From assembly GCA_030689795.1 (NCBI GenBank), contig JAUYEO010000120.1, positions 1-31,442 on the forward strand: a DNA stretch of 31,442 nucleotides. The letters are read 5' to 3'. Every line of letters starts with the position of its first letter. Position 1 is the first letter of the stretch. Positions 1 through 8,593 of the stretch are shown piece by piece. The position numbers and the translations under genes are program-made. Source of the DNA: Desulfobacterales bacterium. GTDB taxonomy: Bacteria; Desulfobacterota; Desulfobacteria; Desulfobacterales; RPRI01. The notes beneath the pieces are model-generated. The model was not told the origin of the DNA. It saw only the letters and a list, made by a program, of their open reading frames with translations, and ran no database searches.

Positions 1-2
1 AT

Positions 3-86
3 ATCAAGGAGGGAGCATCGTTTGAGGGCCGTTCCAGCATGATGAATTTTTTTTCAGACAGGGGGATTGATGGAATGGGAGATTAA
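3..86 (+). CDS. C-terminal end of a probable bactofilin (partial, runs off the left edge)
   Basis: An open frame enters from the left edge and stops at TAA 84-86, only three bases before the TTG of the next gene. The visible 27 residues contain IKEGASFEGRSSM, which resembles the last strand of the bactofilin (polymer-forming cytoskeletal) beta-helix, where an 'EGA.FEG' turn followed by a hydrophobic residue is common. A short tail, NFFSDRGIDGMGD, follows. Bactofilins form cytoplasmic filaments that position envelope-building machinery. The assignment rests on one short motif, so it is tentative. The spacing suggests co-transcription with the TRAP genes downstream. Confidence 0.5.
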   Translation: MKEGASFEGRSSMMNFFSDRGIDGMGD

Positions 87-89
87 AGA

Positions 90-1031
90 TTGAATATCTT
101 AAAGCGGCTCTTTTTATGCATCTTATGCATCTTATGTATCATACCGGTTCTCTGCCTGTTCTCATGTTCACCCCGGATGTTTGTAATCAATGAAATAGCG
201 GCCATTTCCGAAACAGGCGCTGCGGCTTTCGAGAAGGATGATGATCTTGAAATGCTGGAGAAGGCCATTCCGGGCAATATCAAATTTTTTGAAGCACTCC
301 TTGAAAACAGCCCGGATAATTACAGGCTGCTTCTTCTTTTATCAAGGCTTTATGCCTCCTATTCATTCGCGTTTTTTGAAGGAAAGCTTGAAGCATCTCT
401 TTTAACATCAGTCAATTCTGATTATACCGAACAGCAGCGGCTTAAGGAAAGCGTAAACAGATATTACATGAAGGGCGCCGATTACGCTCTCAGGGCGCTT
501 AAAACAAGTTATCCTGAAGCGGATGAAAAATTCAAAAATCCGGGCTCGGCCGATATTTTTTTGGGAAAGATGACAAGGGAAGATGTCCCCGCTCTTTTCT
601 GGTACGGGTTTAATCTCGGCTCATGTATAAACCTGAACCGTGATTCGGTATACTTTATTTCAAAAGCTTTCCTTGCGGAAAAGATAATGAACCGGGTGAC
701 GGAACTTGATCCGGATTATTATTACGGGGGAGCCCATCTGTTTCTCATTGCCTATTACTCATCTGTGCCGCCTTATTCGGATGAAAAACTAAAGTTGTCG
801 CTTTTTCACTATAACAGATTAAAAGAACGCAAAGGTGGCGCATTTTTGCTCGCCGAACTTTATTACGGCCGGTATTATCTCTGGAGAAGACAGGAAAAAG
901 AGAAATTTGAAGAGGTGATGAAGGGTATCATGCAATATTCCGGCAGAAAAAAAGAGCATCTTTTTTACAACACGATTGCGGCGCAAAGAGCAAAGATTTA
1001 TCTTCAGGCAACCGGTGTTTTGTTCGAATAA
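90..1031 (+). CDS. tatT: TRAP transporter TatT-like lipoprotein
   Basis: Probable TatT (T-component) subunit of a TRAP transporter, a periplasmic helical-repeat lipoprotein that partners the substrate-binding protein. The start is TTG: an in-frame TAA lies at 84-86, and no in-frame ATG exists before residue 30, so only the TTG preserves the signal peptide. A GGGAG lies at about 77-81. The N-terminus is a hydrophobic signal (residues 7-25) ending LCLFSC, a degenerate lipobox with Cys26. The rest (313 aa) is helical with TPR-like segments such as NSPDNYRLLLLLSRLYASY and an ELDPDYYYGGAHLFL motif typical of TatT. The substrate-binding and membrane subunits follow immediately. A triplicated 9-mer (CATCTTATG-like, about 117-140) encodes the CILCILC run of the signal. 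Confidence 0.82.
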   Translation: MNILKRLFLCILCILCIIPVLCLFSCSPRMFVINEIAAISETGAAAFEKDDDLEMLEKAIPGNIKFFEALLENSPDNYRLLLLLSRLYASYSFAFFEGKLEASLLTSVNSDYTEQQRLKESVNRYYMKGADYALRALKTSYPEADEKFKNPGSADIFLGKMTREDVPALFWYGFNLGSCINLNRDSVYFISKAFLAEKIMNRVTELDPDYYYGGAHLFLIAYYSSVPPYSDEKLKLSLFHYNRLKERKGGAFLLAELYYGRYYLWRRQEKEKFEEVMKGIMQYSGRKKEHLFYNTIAAQRAKIYLQATGVLFE

Positions 1032-1044
1032 ACGGGAAATATAT

Positions 1045-2088
1045 ATGAAAATATTTCGTATTTCAGTCGTTTTTATTCTAGTGATATTGATTCTCTTTTG
1101 CACAGAGAACCAGTCCTGTGCAACCGTAATAAAAATTGCGTTGGTCACTCCTGAAGGGAGTACATGGACGAAGACTCTTCATAAAATGGCTGAAGAGGTG
1201 AGGGTGCGGACAAACGGGGAGATTGAATTTAAAGTGTATGCAGGCGGCATAAGCGGTGATGAGCTCGATATAATCAGGAAGATGCAGGCAGGACGAATAC
1301 ATGCCGCAGGCTTTTCGGGTGTCGGGCTCGGGGTTCTTCTGCCGGAAATACGTATTCTTGAAGCCCCGCTCCTTTTTAAGGACTACGGAGAAATAGATTA
1401 TGTAAAAGAGAAGCTTTACACCGAATTTGCCGCCGGTTTCGCCCGGAAGAATTATATCCTGCTGGGTTTTGTGGAAGCCGGCTTTGTCTATTTTTTTTCA
1501 TCATCTGAAATATCGAAACAGGATGCTTTGAAAAATATAAAGATGTGGGTCTGGAAAGGTGATACGGTTGCCCAGACCTTTCTTTCAACGTTCGGAATAA
1601 AGACATATCCGCTTCATCTGTCCGATGTTAGTACAGGGCTTGAAACCGGCATGATAGATTCATTTTATTCCCCCATCCTTGCTTCCGTCGCTTTCCAGTG
1701 GCATACAAAGATAAAATATATGCTCGATTATCCGATGGTTAATTCAACAGGCGGATTGCTGATGGAAAGAAAAATATTTGATGGACTGTCCGGGAAAAAT
1801 CAGGAAATTTTAAAGGATGCCGCAAAGAAATACTGCGCCGAACTGGTACGACTGACACGCCGTGATAATGATGAGGCAAGAACGGCGCTGAAAGACTCAG
1901 GTATAAAATTTGTTCTGCCTCTGAAACAGGAGATAAGCTCTTTTCAGGATAGTGCATTAAAAACATATGAAAAAAATATCCCTGGTATTTACTCAAGGGA
2001 GCTATTTAACAGGGTTCAGGAGATAGTAAAAGAGTACAGGGAGACTCATAAAAGCGTCCAGATAGGGCAGGGGAGCCAAAGGCCGTAG
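1045..2088 (+). CDS. TRAP transporter substrate-binding protein, DctP/TatP type
   Basis: Periplasmic solute-binding subunit (DctP family, 347 aa) that captures the substrate and delivers it to the membrane subunits. The ATG at 1045 is chosen because it starts a signal sequence (MKIFRISVVFILVILILF); the frame stays open further upstream, but that part overlaps tatT. The signal region contains Cys19 and Cys25, so lipidation is possible but no clean lipobox is seen. Family features are the opening strand VIKIALVTPEGSTWTK, the GGISGDELDIIRKMQAG region and the TGLETGMIDSFY helix. In most DctP proteins a conserved Arg in 'G.K.R' contacts the substrate carboxylate; the matching stretch here is NIKMWVW, with Trp168 at that place. 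That suggests a non-carboxylate or hydrophobic ligand, as inferred for TatT-associated TRAP systems. tatT lies 13 bases upstream. Confidence 0.88.
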   Translation: MKIFRISVVFILVILILFCTENQSCATVIKIALVTPEGSTWTKTLHKMAEEVRVRTNGEIEFKVYAGGISGDELDIIRKMQAGRIHAAGFSGVGLGVLLPEIRILEAPLLFKDYGEIDYVKEKLYTEFAAGFARKNYILLGFVEAGFVYFFSSSEISKQDALKNIKMWVWKGDTVAQTFLSTFGIKTYPLHLSDVSTGLETGMIDSFYSPILASVAFQWHTKIKYMLDYPMVNSTGGLLMERKIFDGLSGKNQEILKDAAKKYCAELVRLTRRDNDEARTALKDSGIKFVLPLKQEISSFQDSALKTYEKNIPGIYSRELFNRVQEIVKEYRETHKSVQIGQGSQRP

Positions 2089-2111
2089 AGCAGGGGCCGG
2101 AGAGATTAAAG

Positions 2112-2570
2112 ATGCGTTTTATTAAACAGATAGATGACTTTCTGGAAAAGATCGAAAAAGTTCTCGCGGTCTTCCTCTTTTCAGGGCTTGCTCTTCTCAT
2201 AACGTTTAACATTCTTTCCAGGAATATTTTTGATTATTCATTCGAAAAGATATTTGAAACCGCCCCGGTTCTGGTTCTCTGGCTGGCGCTTGTAGGATCA
2301 TCCCTCGCATTGAAAAAAAGACGCCATATAAAAATAGAGCTTCTGCTCAGGTACTGCCCGGCAATATGCCGTTATTATTCAAATTATGCGGTTTCTTTTT
2401 TCGGCATGGCTGTGACGGGGATCCTTTTTTATTCTTCACTGCAGTTTGTGTCGAATGAGGTTCAGATTTTCGGGAATAGGGGCTTTTTTTCCGTGATATT
2501 TCCTCTGTTCTTTGCCCTGTCATTTTTCAGGTATTTTACATGGATTGTGTATGATGCATATAATCGATAA
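2112..2570 (+). CDS. dctQ: TRAP transporter small membrane subunit (DctQ-like)
   Basis: Small integral-membrane subunit of the TRAP transporter (152 aa) with four predicted transmembrane helices, the usual DctQ layout: about residues 17-36, 49-67, 88-108 and 125-147. Typical signatures are the cytoplasmic start FIKQIDDFLEKIEKVLAVFL, a TFNILSRNIF segment after helix 1, and LALVGSSLALKKRRHIKIELL in the second helix and following loop, which matches the 'a...a...g.Hi.vd' region of the family. A GGAGAG precedes the ATG at about 2098-2103. It sits between the substrate-binding protein and the large subunit. Membrane function is inferred from family and context. Confidence 0.87.
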   Translation: MRFIKQIDDFLEKIEKVLAVFLFSGLALLITFNILSRNIFDYSFEKIFETAPVLVLWLALVGSSLALKKRRHIKIELLLRYCPAICRYYSNYAVSFFGMAVTGILFYSSLQFVSNEVQIFGNRGFFSVIFPLFFALSFFRYFTWIVYDAYNR

Positions 2571-2594
2571 TTGACCCGAAACAGCGAGCGCATT

Positions 2595-2614
2595 CCTCGC
2601 GGCTTGCCGCGGGG
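2595..2614. repeat. Stem-loop with CTTG loop (repeat family A, copy 1)
   Basis: Left arm CCTCGCGG, loop CTTG, right arm CCGCGGGG, an 8-bp stem with one G-T pair. It is bracketed by two direct copies of AGCGAGCG (2583-2590 and 2617-2624). The same CTTG-looped design recurs at 2661, 27960 and 27991. This looks like a small dispersed palindromic repeat inserted in the dctQ-dctM spacer. Confidence 0.7.
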
Positions 2615-2660
2615 TTAGCGAGCGAATTAAGAAATAGCTTGCAATTCCTTGCGGGGGAGA

Positions 2661-2684
2661 TTCCCCGCAGCTTGCTGAGGGGAG
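2661..2684. repeat. Stem-loop with CTTG loop (copy 2) whose 3' arm holds the dctM ribosome binding site
   Basis: CCCC (2663-2666) and CAG (2668-2670) pair with CTG (2675-2677) and GGGG (2679-2682) around a CTTG loop, with one G-A mismatch. The 3' arm runs straight into GGGGAGG (2679-2685), the Shine-Dalgarno sequence for the ATG at 2691. In RNA the hairpin could therefore hide the ribosome binding site. The structure is seen in the sequence; any control of dctM translation is inference. Confidence 0.6.
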
Positions 2685-2690
2685 GCTTCA

Positions 2691-4058
2691 ATGAATCTAT
2701 TCACTCTCATCATCATCGGGATGTTTCTTTTCGCTGTTCTTGAAACACCTCTTTTTACAATCATCGCCGGCTTATCAATAGCCTGCTTCTTTTTTATTGA
2801 TAATGAATGGGCTTCCATCCAGACAATAGTGATTGAAATGAACAGACTTGCTTCGATGCCTGTTCTGGTGGCTCTGCCGCTTTTTACCTTTTCCGGCTGC
2901 CTGCTTGCCGAAACAGGTGCGCCGATGCGTATCATGAATCTGATGGGAGCATTAACCGGACGGATTCCGGGCGGGATAGCCGTGGCAGCGATCTGTTCCT
3001 GCGCTTTTTTCACGGCCCTGACCGGCGCAAGCGGAGTAACCATAGTGGCCATCGGGAGTCTTCTCTATCCTGTTCTTCTCAGGCAGGAATATGATGAAAA
3101 TTTTTCCCTGGGGCTGCTGACGACATCGGGAAGCCTCGGACTCCTGTTTGCCCCGAGCCTTCCCGTTATCCTTTACGGTGTTGTAGCGCAGGTTGATGCA
3201 GCGGTGATATTCAAGGCTGCCCTTGTTCCGGGCATACTTCTTGTTCTTCTTCTTTCGGCCTACGCGTTCTTTCATGCACCGAAGCAGCGGGCGCATTCTC
3301 CGCTGCTTTCAGCGCTCTCCAAAGACTCACAGAGGTCCTGCGGCGGGGAGCTTCAGTATGTTATGCCGGACAGAAAAGATGCTCATAAAAAAAAGACCGG
3401 ATGGAAAGATGTATGGAATGCTTTGAAGGAGGGAATCTGGGAGTGGCCCATTCCCCTGGTCATCATAGCCGGAATATACGGGGGTTTTACGACTATCGCC
3501 GAAGTTTCAGCGCTTGTTCTTGTCTATGTCGTTGCTGTTGAATGCTTTGTGCTGAGAGAGATCGATTTTTCAAGGCGCCTGCCCGGCATTATTATAGAAA
3601 GCGTCATTGTCTCGGGCGCAATTATTATCATTCTCGGATTTGCCCTTGGCTTTACCGGGTACCTTGTTGACGAGGAGATTCCCGGCCGCCTTCTCGGGTA
3701 TCTTGTTAATTTAACGGAAAATAAATATTATTTTCTTGCCGGTTTGAATCTTTTTCTGCTTGCCGTCGGCTGCCTGATGGATATTTTTTCAGCTATTGTA
3801 ATTATCGTTCCGGTCATAGTTCCGATTGCAGTACAATACGGTATTGATCCGGTTCACCTGGGCATCATTTTTCTTTTAAATCTTGAGATCGGCTATTCGA
3901 CTCCGCCGGTTGGAATAAACCTGTTTATTGCCGGCCTGAAATTCGGAAAACCGGTAACGCAGCTTTACCGGGCATCAGTGCCCTACCTTTTAATCATGCT
4001 GCTTTTGCTGGCCGCAATTACATACATTCCGGCCTTAAGCCTTTTCCTTGTCCGATGA
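2691..4058 (+). CDS. dctM: TRAP transporter large membrane subunit (DctM-like)
   Basis: Large permease subunit of the TRAP transporter (455 aa, many hydrophobic helices), which moves the solute with a cation gradient. Signatures include SMPVLVALPLFTFSGCLLAETG near residues 53-75, AICSCAFFTALTGASGVTIVAIGSLLYP near 98-125, the FAPSLPVILYGVVAQVD motif, and the late LNLEIGYSTPPVGINLFI segment. The family is usually about 425-430 residues. The extra length is a hydrophilic stretch near residues 195-235 (HAPKQRAHSPLLSALSKDSQ and on) in a loop. Its DNA at 3283-3305 resembles the repeat in the spacer just upstream. The 3' end overlaps the opposite-strand hybrid kinase by 24 bases (4035-4058). The ribosome binding site GGGGAGG is part of a hairpin. 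Confidence 0.9.
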   Translation: MNLFTLIIIGMFLFAVLETPLFTIIAGLSIACFFFIDNEWASIQTIVIEMNRLASMPVLVALPLFTFSGCLLAETGAPMRIMNLMGALTGRIPGGIAVAAICSCAFFTALTGASGVTIVAIGSLLYPVLLRQEYDENFSLGLLTTSGSLGLLFAPSLPVILYGVVAQVDAAVIFKAALVPGILLVLLLSAYAFFHAPKQRAHSPLLSALSKDSQRSCGGELQYVMPDRKDAHKKKTGWKDVWNALKEGIWEWPIPLVIIAGIYGGFTTIAEVSALVLVYVVAVECFVLREIDFSRRLPGIIIESVIVSGAIIIILGFALGFTGYLVDEEIPGRLLGYLVNLTENKYYFLAGLNLFLLAVGCLMDIFSAIVIIVPVIVPIAVQYGIDPVHLGIIFLLNLEIGYSTPPVGINLFIAGLKFGKPVTQLYRASVPYLLIMLLLLAAITYIPALSLFLVR

Positions 4059-6929
4059 TTCAGGAGAGATATTTTTCTCTTTATCGAGGATCCGTCTTAT
4101 TGCTTCCGCAATGCCGGCTTTTGTAACCGGTTTCATTACGATCTCGCGGATACCGACAGCCTTAGCCTTTGATTCAAGGGACATGTCGTTGAAACCGCTG
4201 TAAAGAATTACAGGAATATCCTTTCTGATTTTCATCATTTCATATCCAAGATCAACACCTGTCATTGCAGGCATTGTCATGTCGGTTATGACGAGATCGA
4301 AATCCCCGGGGGCTGCAGAGAAGATCATAAGGGCTTCAGAGCTGTTTTTGATTGCCGTGACTTTGTATCCGAGGCGCTCCAAAAGTTGCTTCATCATTAT
4401 CAGGATCTGTTCCTCGTCATCAACAATGAGTATATTTTCATCGCCGCGGGGGATAACGCCGCCTGTAATACCCGCAGTTTCCGGTTTATCCGTATCGATT
4501 TTAGGAAGATAAACGGAAAATGCGGTTCCTTTCCCGACTCTGCTGTCTAAGGTGATAAATCCTCCGTGAATCTGAACAATGCCGTGAACCAGCGACAATC
4601 CGAGGCCGGTTCCTTTGCCCGGATCTTTTGTGGTGAAGTAAGGCTCAAAAATTCTATCCAGGATACTCTTCTCGATTCCGTGGCCGGTATCCCTTACAGT
4701 AAGTTTGACAAAATCGCCGACCTTCATATTCGGAGTATTTCGTATCGTTTCGGGTGTCAGGAATGCATTTGTCAGGGAAATATCAATCCGTCCGCCGGTT
4801 TTCTCCATGGCATGGTAGGCGTTGGTGCAAAGGTTCATAATGATCTGATGAATCTGGCTGGGGTCGGAGAGGACATGGCCGCAGTTTTTATCTATGTTCG
4901 TGATTATTTCAATAGATTTCGGTATTGAGGACCTTAAAAGTTTTATGGTTTCGGTTATTATAGGCTGGGGATTCATAGAAACGCGCTTCTGCTCGGTCTG
5001 GCGGCTGAAGGTAAGGATCTGCTGAACAAGATCTCTGGCGCGGTCAGCGGCCTTGATTACATTCGAAAGATTGCTGTAGGCGTCCGATTCGGGAGGTATA
5101 TCATCCATGGCCAGCTCCGTGAAGCCCACTATAGGCGTGAGAATATTGTTAAAGTCGTGCGCAATACCGCCTGCAAGGGTTCCTACCGATTCCATCTTGC
5201 GCGCCTGACTTAACTGGGACTGCAATACCAGCCTTTCCTCCTGCTGGCGGATTCTTTCAGATATGTCCACTCCGACTGCAACAATATATGTTTCATTATC
5301 CAGTTGTGTCCTCGAGCAGTTTATATAATAAGGAACGAATTTTCCGCCTTTAACCGCCATGTGTGTTTCAAAATCGCCGGCGCCTCTTGCAAATATATCC
5401 TTTATCCTGTTTTCGTCCGATTCCCGGTCTTCCGGAATAACAAAGTCGAAGAAACTCATTTGTCCTGTTTCGAGGGAGGAAAAACCAGTGGTATTTTCCA
5501 GCTGCTTGTTCCATTTTTCGAGCCGCCCGTTCTCTTTTATTATAATAACGAGGGCTGGAAGGCTGTTTATTATGGCCTCTATGATTTTATTCTGCTGGAA
5601 CAATTCTTCCGCGCGTTTTCTGTTATTCATCTCTTTCTGCGCCTGTTGGTAAAGGCGGGCATTCTCAATGGATATTGCCGCAGAGCCCGCAAGAGCTTCC
5701 AGGAGTGAAACATGGTTCGGATCGAACCGTCCGGGATTTGTATCGACTACCTGCAGGACGCCGATCGCCTCTTTTTTCAGCCTTATCGGAACGCCGAGGA
5801 TGGAGCGCATGCTCGTGCCGGTCATGAGATCAACGCCTTTAAAATGGCGCGAATCATTTATCGTGTCCGACACCATGAGGCTTTTGTTGTTGCTTGCCAC
5901 CCATCCCGCAATGCCCTGCCCTTCGGGGAGGCGTAATCCCTGAATGCTGTTGCCCGACGAACCGGTCGCTTTCTGGCATACCAGTTCTCCGGTGCTCAAA
6001 TCGGTCAGCCAGATGGTGGTTCCAGCAACAGCCATAAGGTTTCTAACCTCTTCGAGTACAGTTTCAAAAACCTTGTCAAGTTCAAGGGACGAACTGACAG
6101 CCTGGCTTGCTTTATTTAACAGGCTGAGCTCAAGATTATGCCGCAGAAGGGACTTTTCTGCGCGTTCCCTGTCGCTTATATTTCTGATTATAATCACTTT
6201 TTTTATTTTTTCGTCATCGAGATGGAGCATGTCGAGGGTTACAATATATTCATTCAGTTCAAGTTTTTTGTCGCTATGCCCTATCTCGTCTCCCTTTTCC
6301 GTATTAATCAGATTATCTATGTAGCTCCTGTCGCTTTTCCCGAAAAGATCCGTGAAATATGAACCGAGCAGTTTCTCTTCCGATATTCTGGTTAGATTCA
6401 GGGCGCTTGGATTGGCATACACTATTCTTCCTTCCGTAATTTCCAGGATGCCGTCGGACATCTTTTCCAGTATGACTTCAAAATGTATTTTTACGGAAAG
6501 CAATTCGTTGGTGATTTCTCTTTTGTCAATTTTTTCAATACCGGTCACTTTATCGTGAAAATCGGATTCAGGGTTTTCAACTGCATCAAGAACATTGCGC
6601 GCCATTTCTGCAAGAGGTCCTTTTACTATGCAGCGATTGGCTCCTACGGAAATTAAGTTCGCTTTTTCTTCAGCAGCGATGGATGAGAGGATAATGATCC
6701 GTGTTTTATCAAGCTCCCTTGAGCCTCTTATTATTTTGCAGAGTTTTTTGCCGTCGATATTAGGCATTACAAGGTCGACAAACATGATGTCGGGAGTATA
6801 TGTCTTTAGAATATCAAGCGCGGTCAGCCCATCCGGAGCTGTAACAACTTTATAACCCTGGTTTGAAAGGATATCGGTAAGAAATTCCCGGATAAAGACA
6901 TCGTTATCAACTGCAAGAATTTTTTTCAT
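4035..6929 (-). CDS. Hybrid sensor histidine kinase (REC-PAS-GAF-PAS-HisKA-HATPase-REC)
   Basis: Soluble multi-domain hybrid kinase of 964 aa from the ATG at 6929. An in-frame ATG at 6950 would add seven residues, but MKKILAVDND is the natural receiver start. Domains: REC about 1-120 (phospho-acceptor Asp52 in MFVDLVMP), PAS about 145-255, GAF about 270-425, PAS about 440-560, HisKA with phospho-His591 in GGIAHDFNNIL, HATPase with N box (IIMNLCTNAYHAM), DTGHG and GKGTGLGLS, and a C-terminal REC with Asp883 (LVITDMTMP) and a normal MKP lysine. No transmembrane segment is seen. The N-terminal receiver has KGP where most have KP and DND where most have DDD, like the REC-PAS protein encoded at 10258. 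It lies 83 bases after the cheA-like gene, so it probably belongs to that pathway. The signal is unknown. Confidence 0.9.
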   Translation of the reverse strand: MKKILAVDNDVFIREFLTDILSNQGYKVVTAPDGLTALDILKTYTPDIMFVDLVMPNIDGKKLCKIIRGSRELDKTRIIILSSIAAEEKANLISVGANRCIVKGPLAEMARNVLDAVENPESDFHDKVTGIEKIDKREITNELLSVKIHFEVILEKMSDGILEITEGRIVYANPSALNLTRISEEKLLGSYFTDLFGKSDRSYIDNLINTEKGDEIGHSDKKLELNEYIVTLDMLHLDDEKIKKVIIIRNISDRERAEKSLLRHNLELSLLNKASQAVSSSLELDKVFETVLEEVRNLMAVAGTTIWLTDLSTGELVCQKATGSSGNSIQGLRLPEGQGIAGWVASNNKSLMVSDTINDSRHFKGVDLMTGTSMRSILGVPIRLKKEAIGVLQVVDTNPGRFDPNHVSLLEALAGSAAISIENARLYQQAQKEMNNRKRAEELFQQNKIIEAIINSLPALVIIIKENGRLEKWNKQLENTTGFSSLETGQMSFFDFVIPEDRESDENRIKDIFARGAGDFETHMAVKGGKFVPYYINCSRTQLDNETYIVAVGVDISERIRQQEERLVLQSQLSQARKMESVGTLAGGIAHDFNNILTPIVGFTELAMDDIPPESDAYSNLSNVIKAADRARDLVQQILTFSRQTEQKRVSMNPQPIITETIKLLRSSIPKSIEIITNIDKNCGHVLSDPSQIHQIIMNLCTNAYHAMEKTGGRIDISLTNAFLTPETIRNTPNMKVGDFVKLTVRDTGHGIEKSILDRIFEPYFTTKDPGKGTGLGLSLVHGIVQIHGGFITLDSRVGKGTAFSVYLPKIDTDKPETAGITGGVIPRGDENILIVDDEEQILIMMKQLLERLGYKVTAIKNSSEALMIFSAAPGDFDLVITDMTMPAMTGVDLGYEMMKIRKDIPVILYSGFNDMSLESKAKAVGIREIVMKPVTKAGIAEAIRRILDKEKNISPESSDKEKA

Positions 6930-7012
6930 AATTGGTATTCCGGATTCCATCTGTAAAAAATTAATAAATATGGTTCTTCTCCCAAATAGTCGGAAGAGAA
7001 GGGCCTATGGTC

Positions 7013-8593
7013 TTACGGAAGATTATCGACATCTATCAGTATCGAAATATCCCCGTTTTCCATAATGCCTACTCCTGAAAAAAGCTTTATCCTTGACAGG
7101 AGTTCTCCCACCGGCAGTATCATAAGAGGGCGGTTCCCGATTACATTATCAACTATTAATTTCATGCAGGATTTTTCATCTGCGAAACCGGCTTTATCTG
7201 CGGCATATCTGAGGCTCAACACGGTTGCGTAATTGTTTTTTTCACCTGCAATTCCCATAAGTTTTCTCGTATCGTAATATGATTCAGGCTTTTCGGCAGA
7301 AGACAAATCTATCCTGTCTATAGAGTTGATGTTCAATGTCGGTATTGCAAGCGTGTACTTCCCGACAGAGAATATTATAGCATAAATAATCGAAAGAGAA
7401 AGGGGAAGCTTGATTGAAAATTCGGTTCCTATGTCTTCTTTAGAGGAAATTGTCAGCGAACCTCCGAGGTAATCGACGGACTGGGCCACAACTCTCATGC
7501 CGATACCCCTTCCGGATAACTCTGTGGCGCCTGAAGCGGATGAGAATTCAGTGCTCAAAATGGTGTCGTATATATCCTCTTCAGACATGTTTTCGATCTC
7601 TTCATCGGTGATTTTTTGTTTCTCTTTGAGATGTCTTATAATCGAGGTTTTGTTTATTCCGCGCCCATCGTCACGGATTTTAATGTACAGGTTCTCTTTT
7701 TCGCTTCTTGCCTCGATTGCTATTTTGCCGTCGGCGCTTTTCCCTTTGCCGATTCGTTCTTCAGTCGGTTCTATGCCGTGTGCTATGCAGTTCCTGAATA
7801 TATGAATAAGAGGCTCACGAAGGCGTTCAAGAAGCGTAATATCGGCCTGAATCTCTCCCCCGATTATTTCAAAATCAATGTTTTTATCGTTTTCTTTTGC
7901 TATGTTCCTTATACTTTTCCGGAACATGTCGGCAAAATCCCCGACAGGCATCAGTCTTAACTGCGTCAACTGGAAATAGAGAACCTTCATTAAAGCCGTA
8001 TAATGGTCGATCCAGTTTTTAAGGCCTGATGACATCTGGTCTTTTGAAAATGAAGGGAATCTTTTCGCAAGAAGCTGTATTTCCTGGGTGAGCCCGAGAA
8101 GTTCTTCAATAAAAGCATAACGTATCCGGACATAGTCAATGCCGGCGATAATCGGCTGAGAATGTGCGGGCGAAGGAGGCGGCTGCGGCACGGGAACCGT
8201 CACGGCATTTTCCGGCGGGCTTTTTTGAAATATTGATATCAGTCTGTCGTATACTTTCTGGTCTTCAAACGAGTCGAGCCTGCCGTTTTTTGAAATAAGA
8301 ACCCCCAAAAATTCCGAACTGTCAAAAAGGGCCTGGACTGCAGCCGGGGAACTCATTATTTTTCCTTGTTGAAATTTGAGGCACCATTCCTCCATCAAAT
8401 GGCACAAATCTGAAATTTTATTCAGGCTCAGGGCTCTTGCCATACCCTTTATTGAGTGAACTTTACCGTGAACCTCTGCCCACAGGCCAAGATTCGATAA
8501 ATTCTTCTCAACCTGCATTAACAGATCTTCAAGCTCTTTCAGATATTTGCCGGATTCCTGGGCAAATATCTTTTCATATTTTGTTATGTCCAT
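7013..8593 (-). CDS. cheA: CheA-type chemosensory histidine kinase lacking P2 and receiver domains
   Basis: CheA-family kinase, 526 aa from the ATG at 8593. An upstream in-frame ATG at 8626 would enlarge the overlap with cheW and lacks a ribosome site. P1/Hpt: residues 1-120, phospho-His46 in VHSIKGMARAL. A proline-rich linker (PVPQPPPSPAHSQP, about 134-147) takes the place of a CheY-binding P2 domain. Dimerisation region about 150-225. P4 ATPase about 225-400 has Asn268 (FRNCIAHGIEP), DDGRG (308-312) and SGRGIGM (360-366), so the catalytic motifs are intact. P5 CheW-like domain about 400-526. It overlaps the end of cheW by 20 bases, implying translational coupling. Phosphate targets are probably the neighbouring receivers, since no cheY is visible. 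Confidence 0.9.
   Translation of the reverse strand: MDITKYEKIFAQESGKYLKELEDLLMQVEKNLSNLGLWAEVHGKVHSIKGMARALSLNKISDLCHLMEEWCLKFQQGKIMSSPAAVQALFDSSEFLGVLISKNGRLDSFEDQKVYDRLISIFQKSPPENAVTVPVPQPPPSPAHSQPIIAGIDYVRIRYAFIEELLGLTQEIQLLAKRFPSFSKDQMSSGLKNWIDHYTALMKVLYFQLTQLRLMPVGDFADMFRKSIRNIAKENDKNIDFEIIGGEIQADITLLERLREPLIHIFRNCIAHGIEPTEERIGKGKSADGKIAIEARSEKENLYIKIRDDGRGINKTSIIRHLKEKQKITDEEIENMSEEDIYDTILSTEFSSASGATELSGRGIGMRVVAQSVDYLGGSLTISSKEDIGTEFSIKLPLSLSIIYAIIFSVGKYTLAIPTLNINSIDRIDLSSAEKPESYYDTRKLMGIAGEKNNYATVLSLRYAADKAGFADEKSCMKLIVDNVIGNRPLMILPVGELLSRIKLFSGVGIMENGDISILIDVDNLP

Noticed and set aside
976..1044. Upstream extension of the TRAP binding-protein frame
   Set aside because: It overlaps tatT and would bury the signal peptide; the ATG at 1045 gives a normal signal sequence.
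6951..7012. Terminator between cheA and the hybrid kinase
   Set aside because: TTCTTCTC and GAGAAG pair only partly and no T run follows on the transcribed strand.
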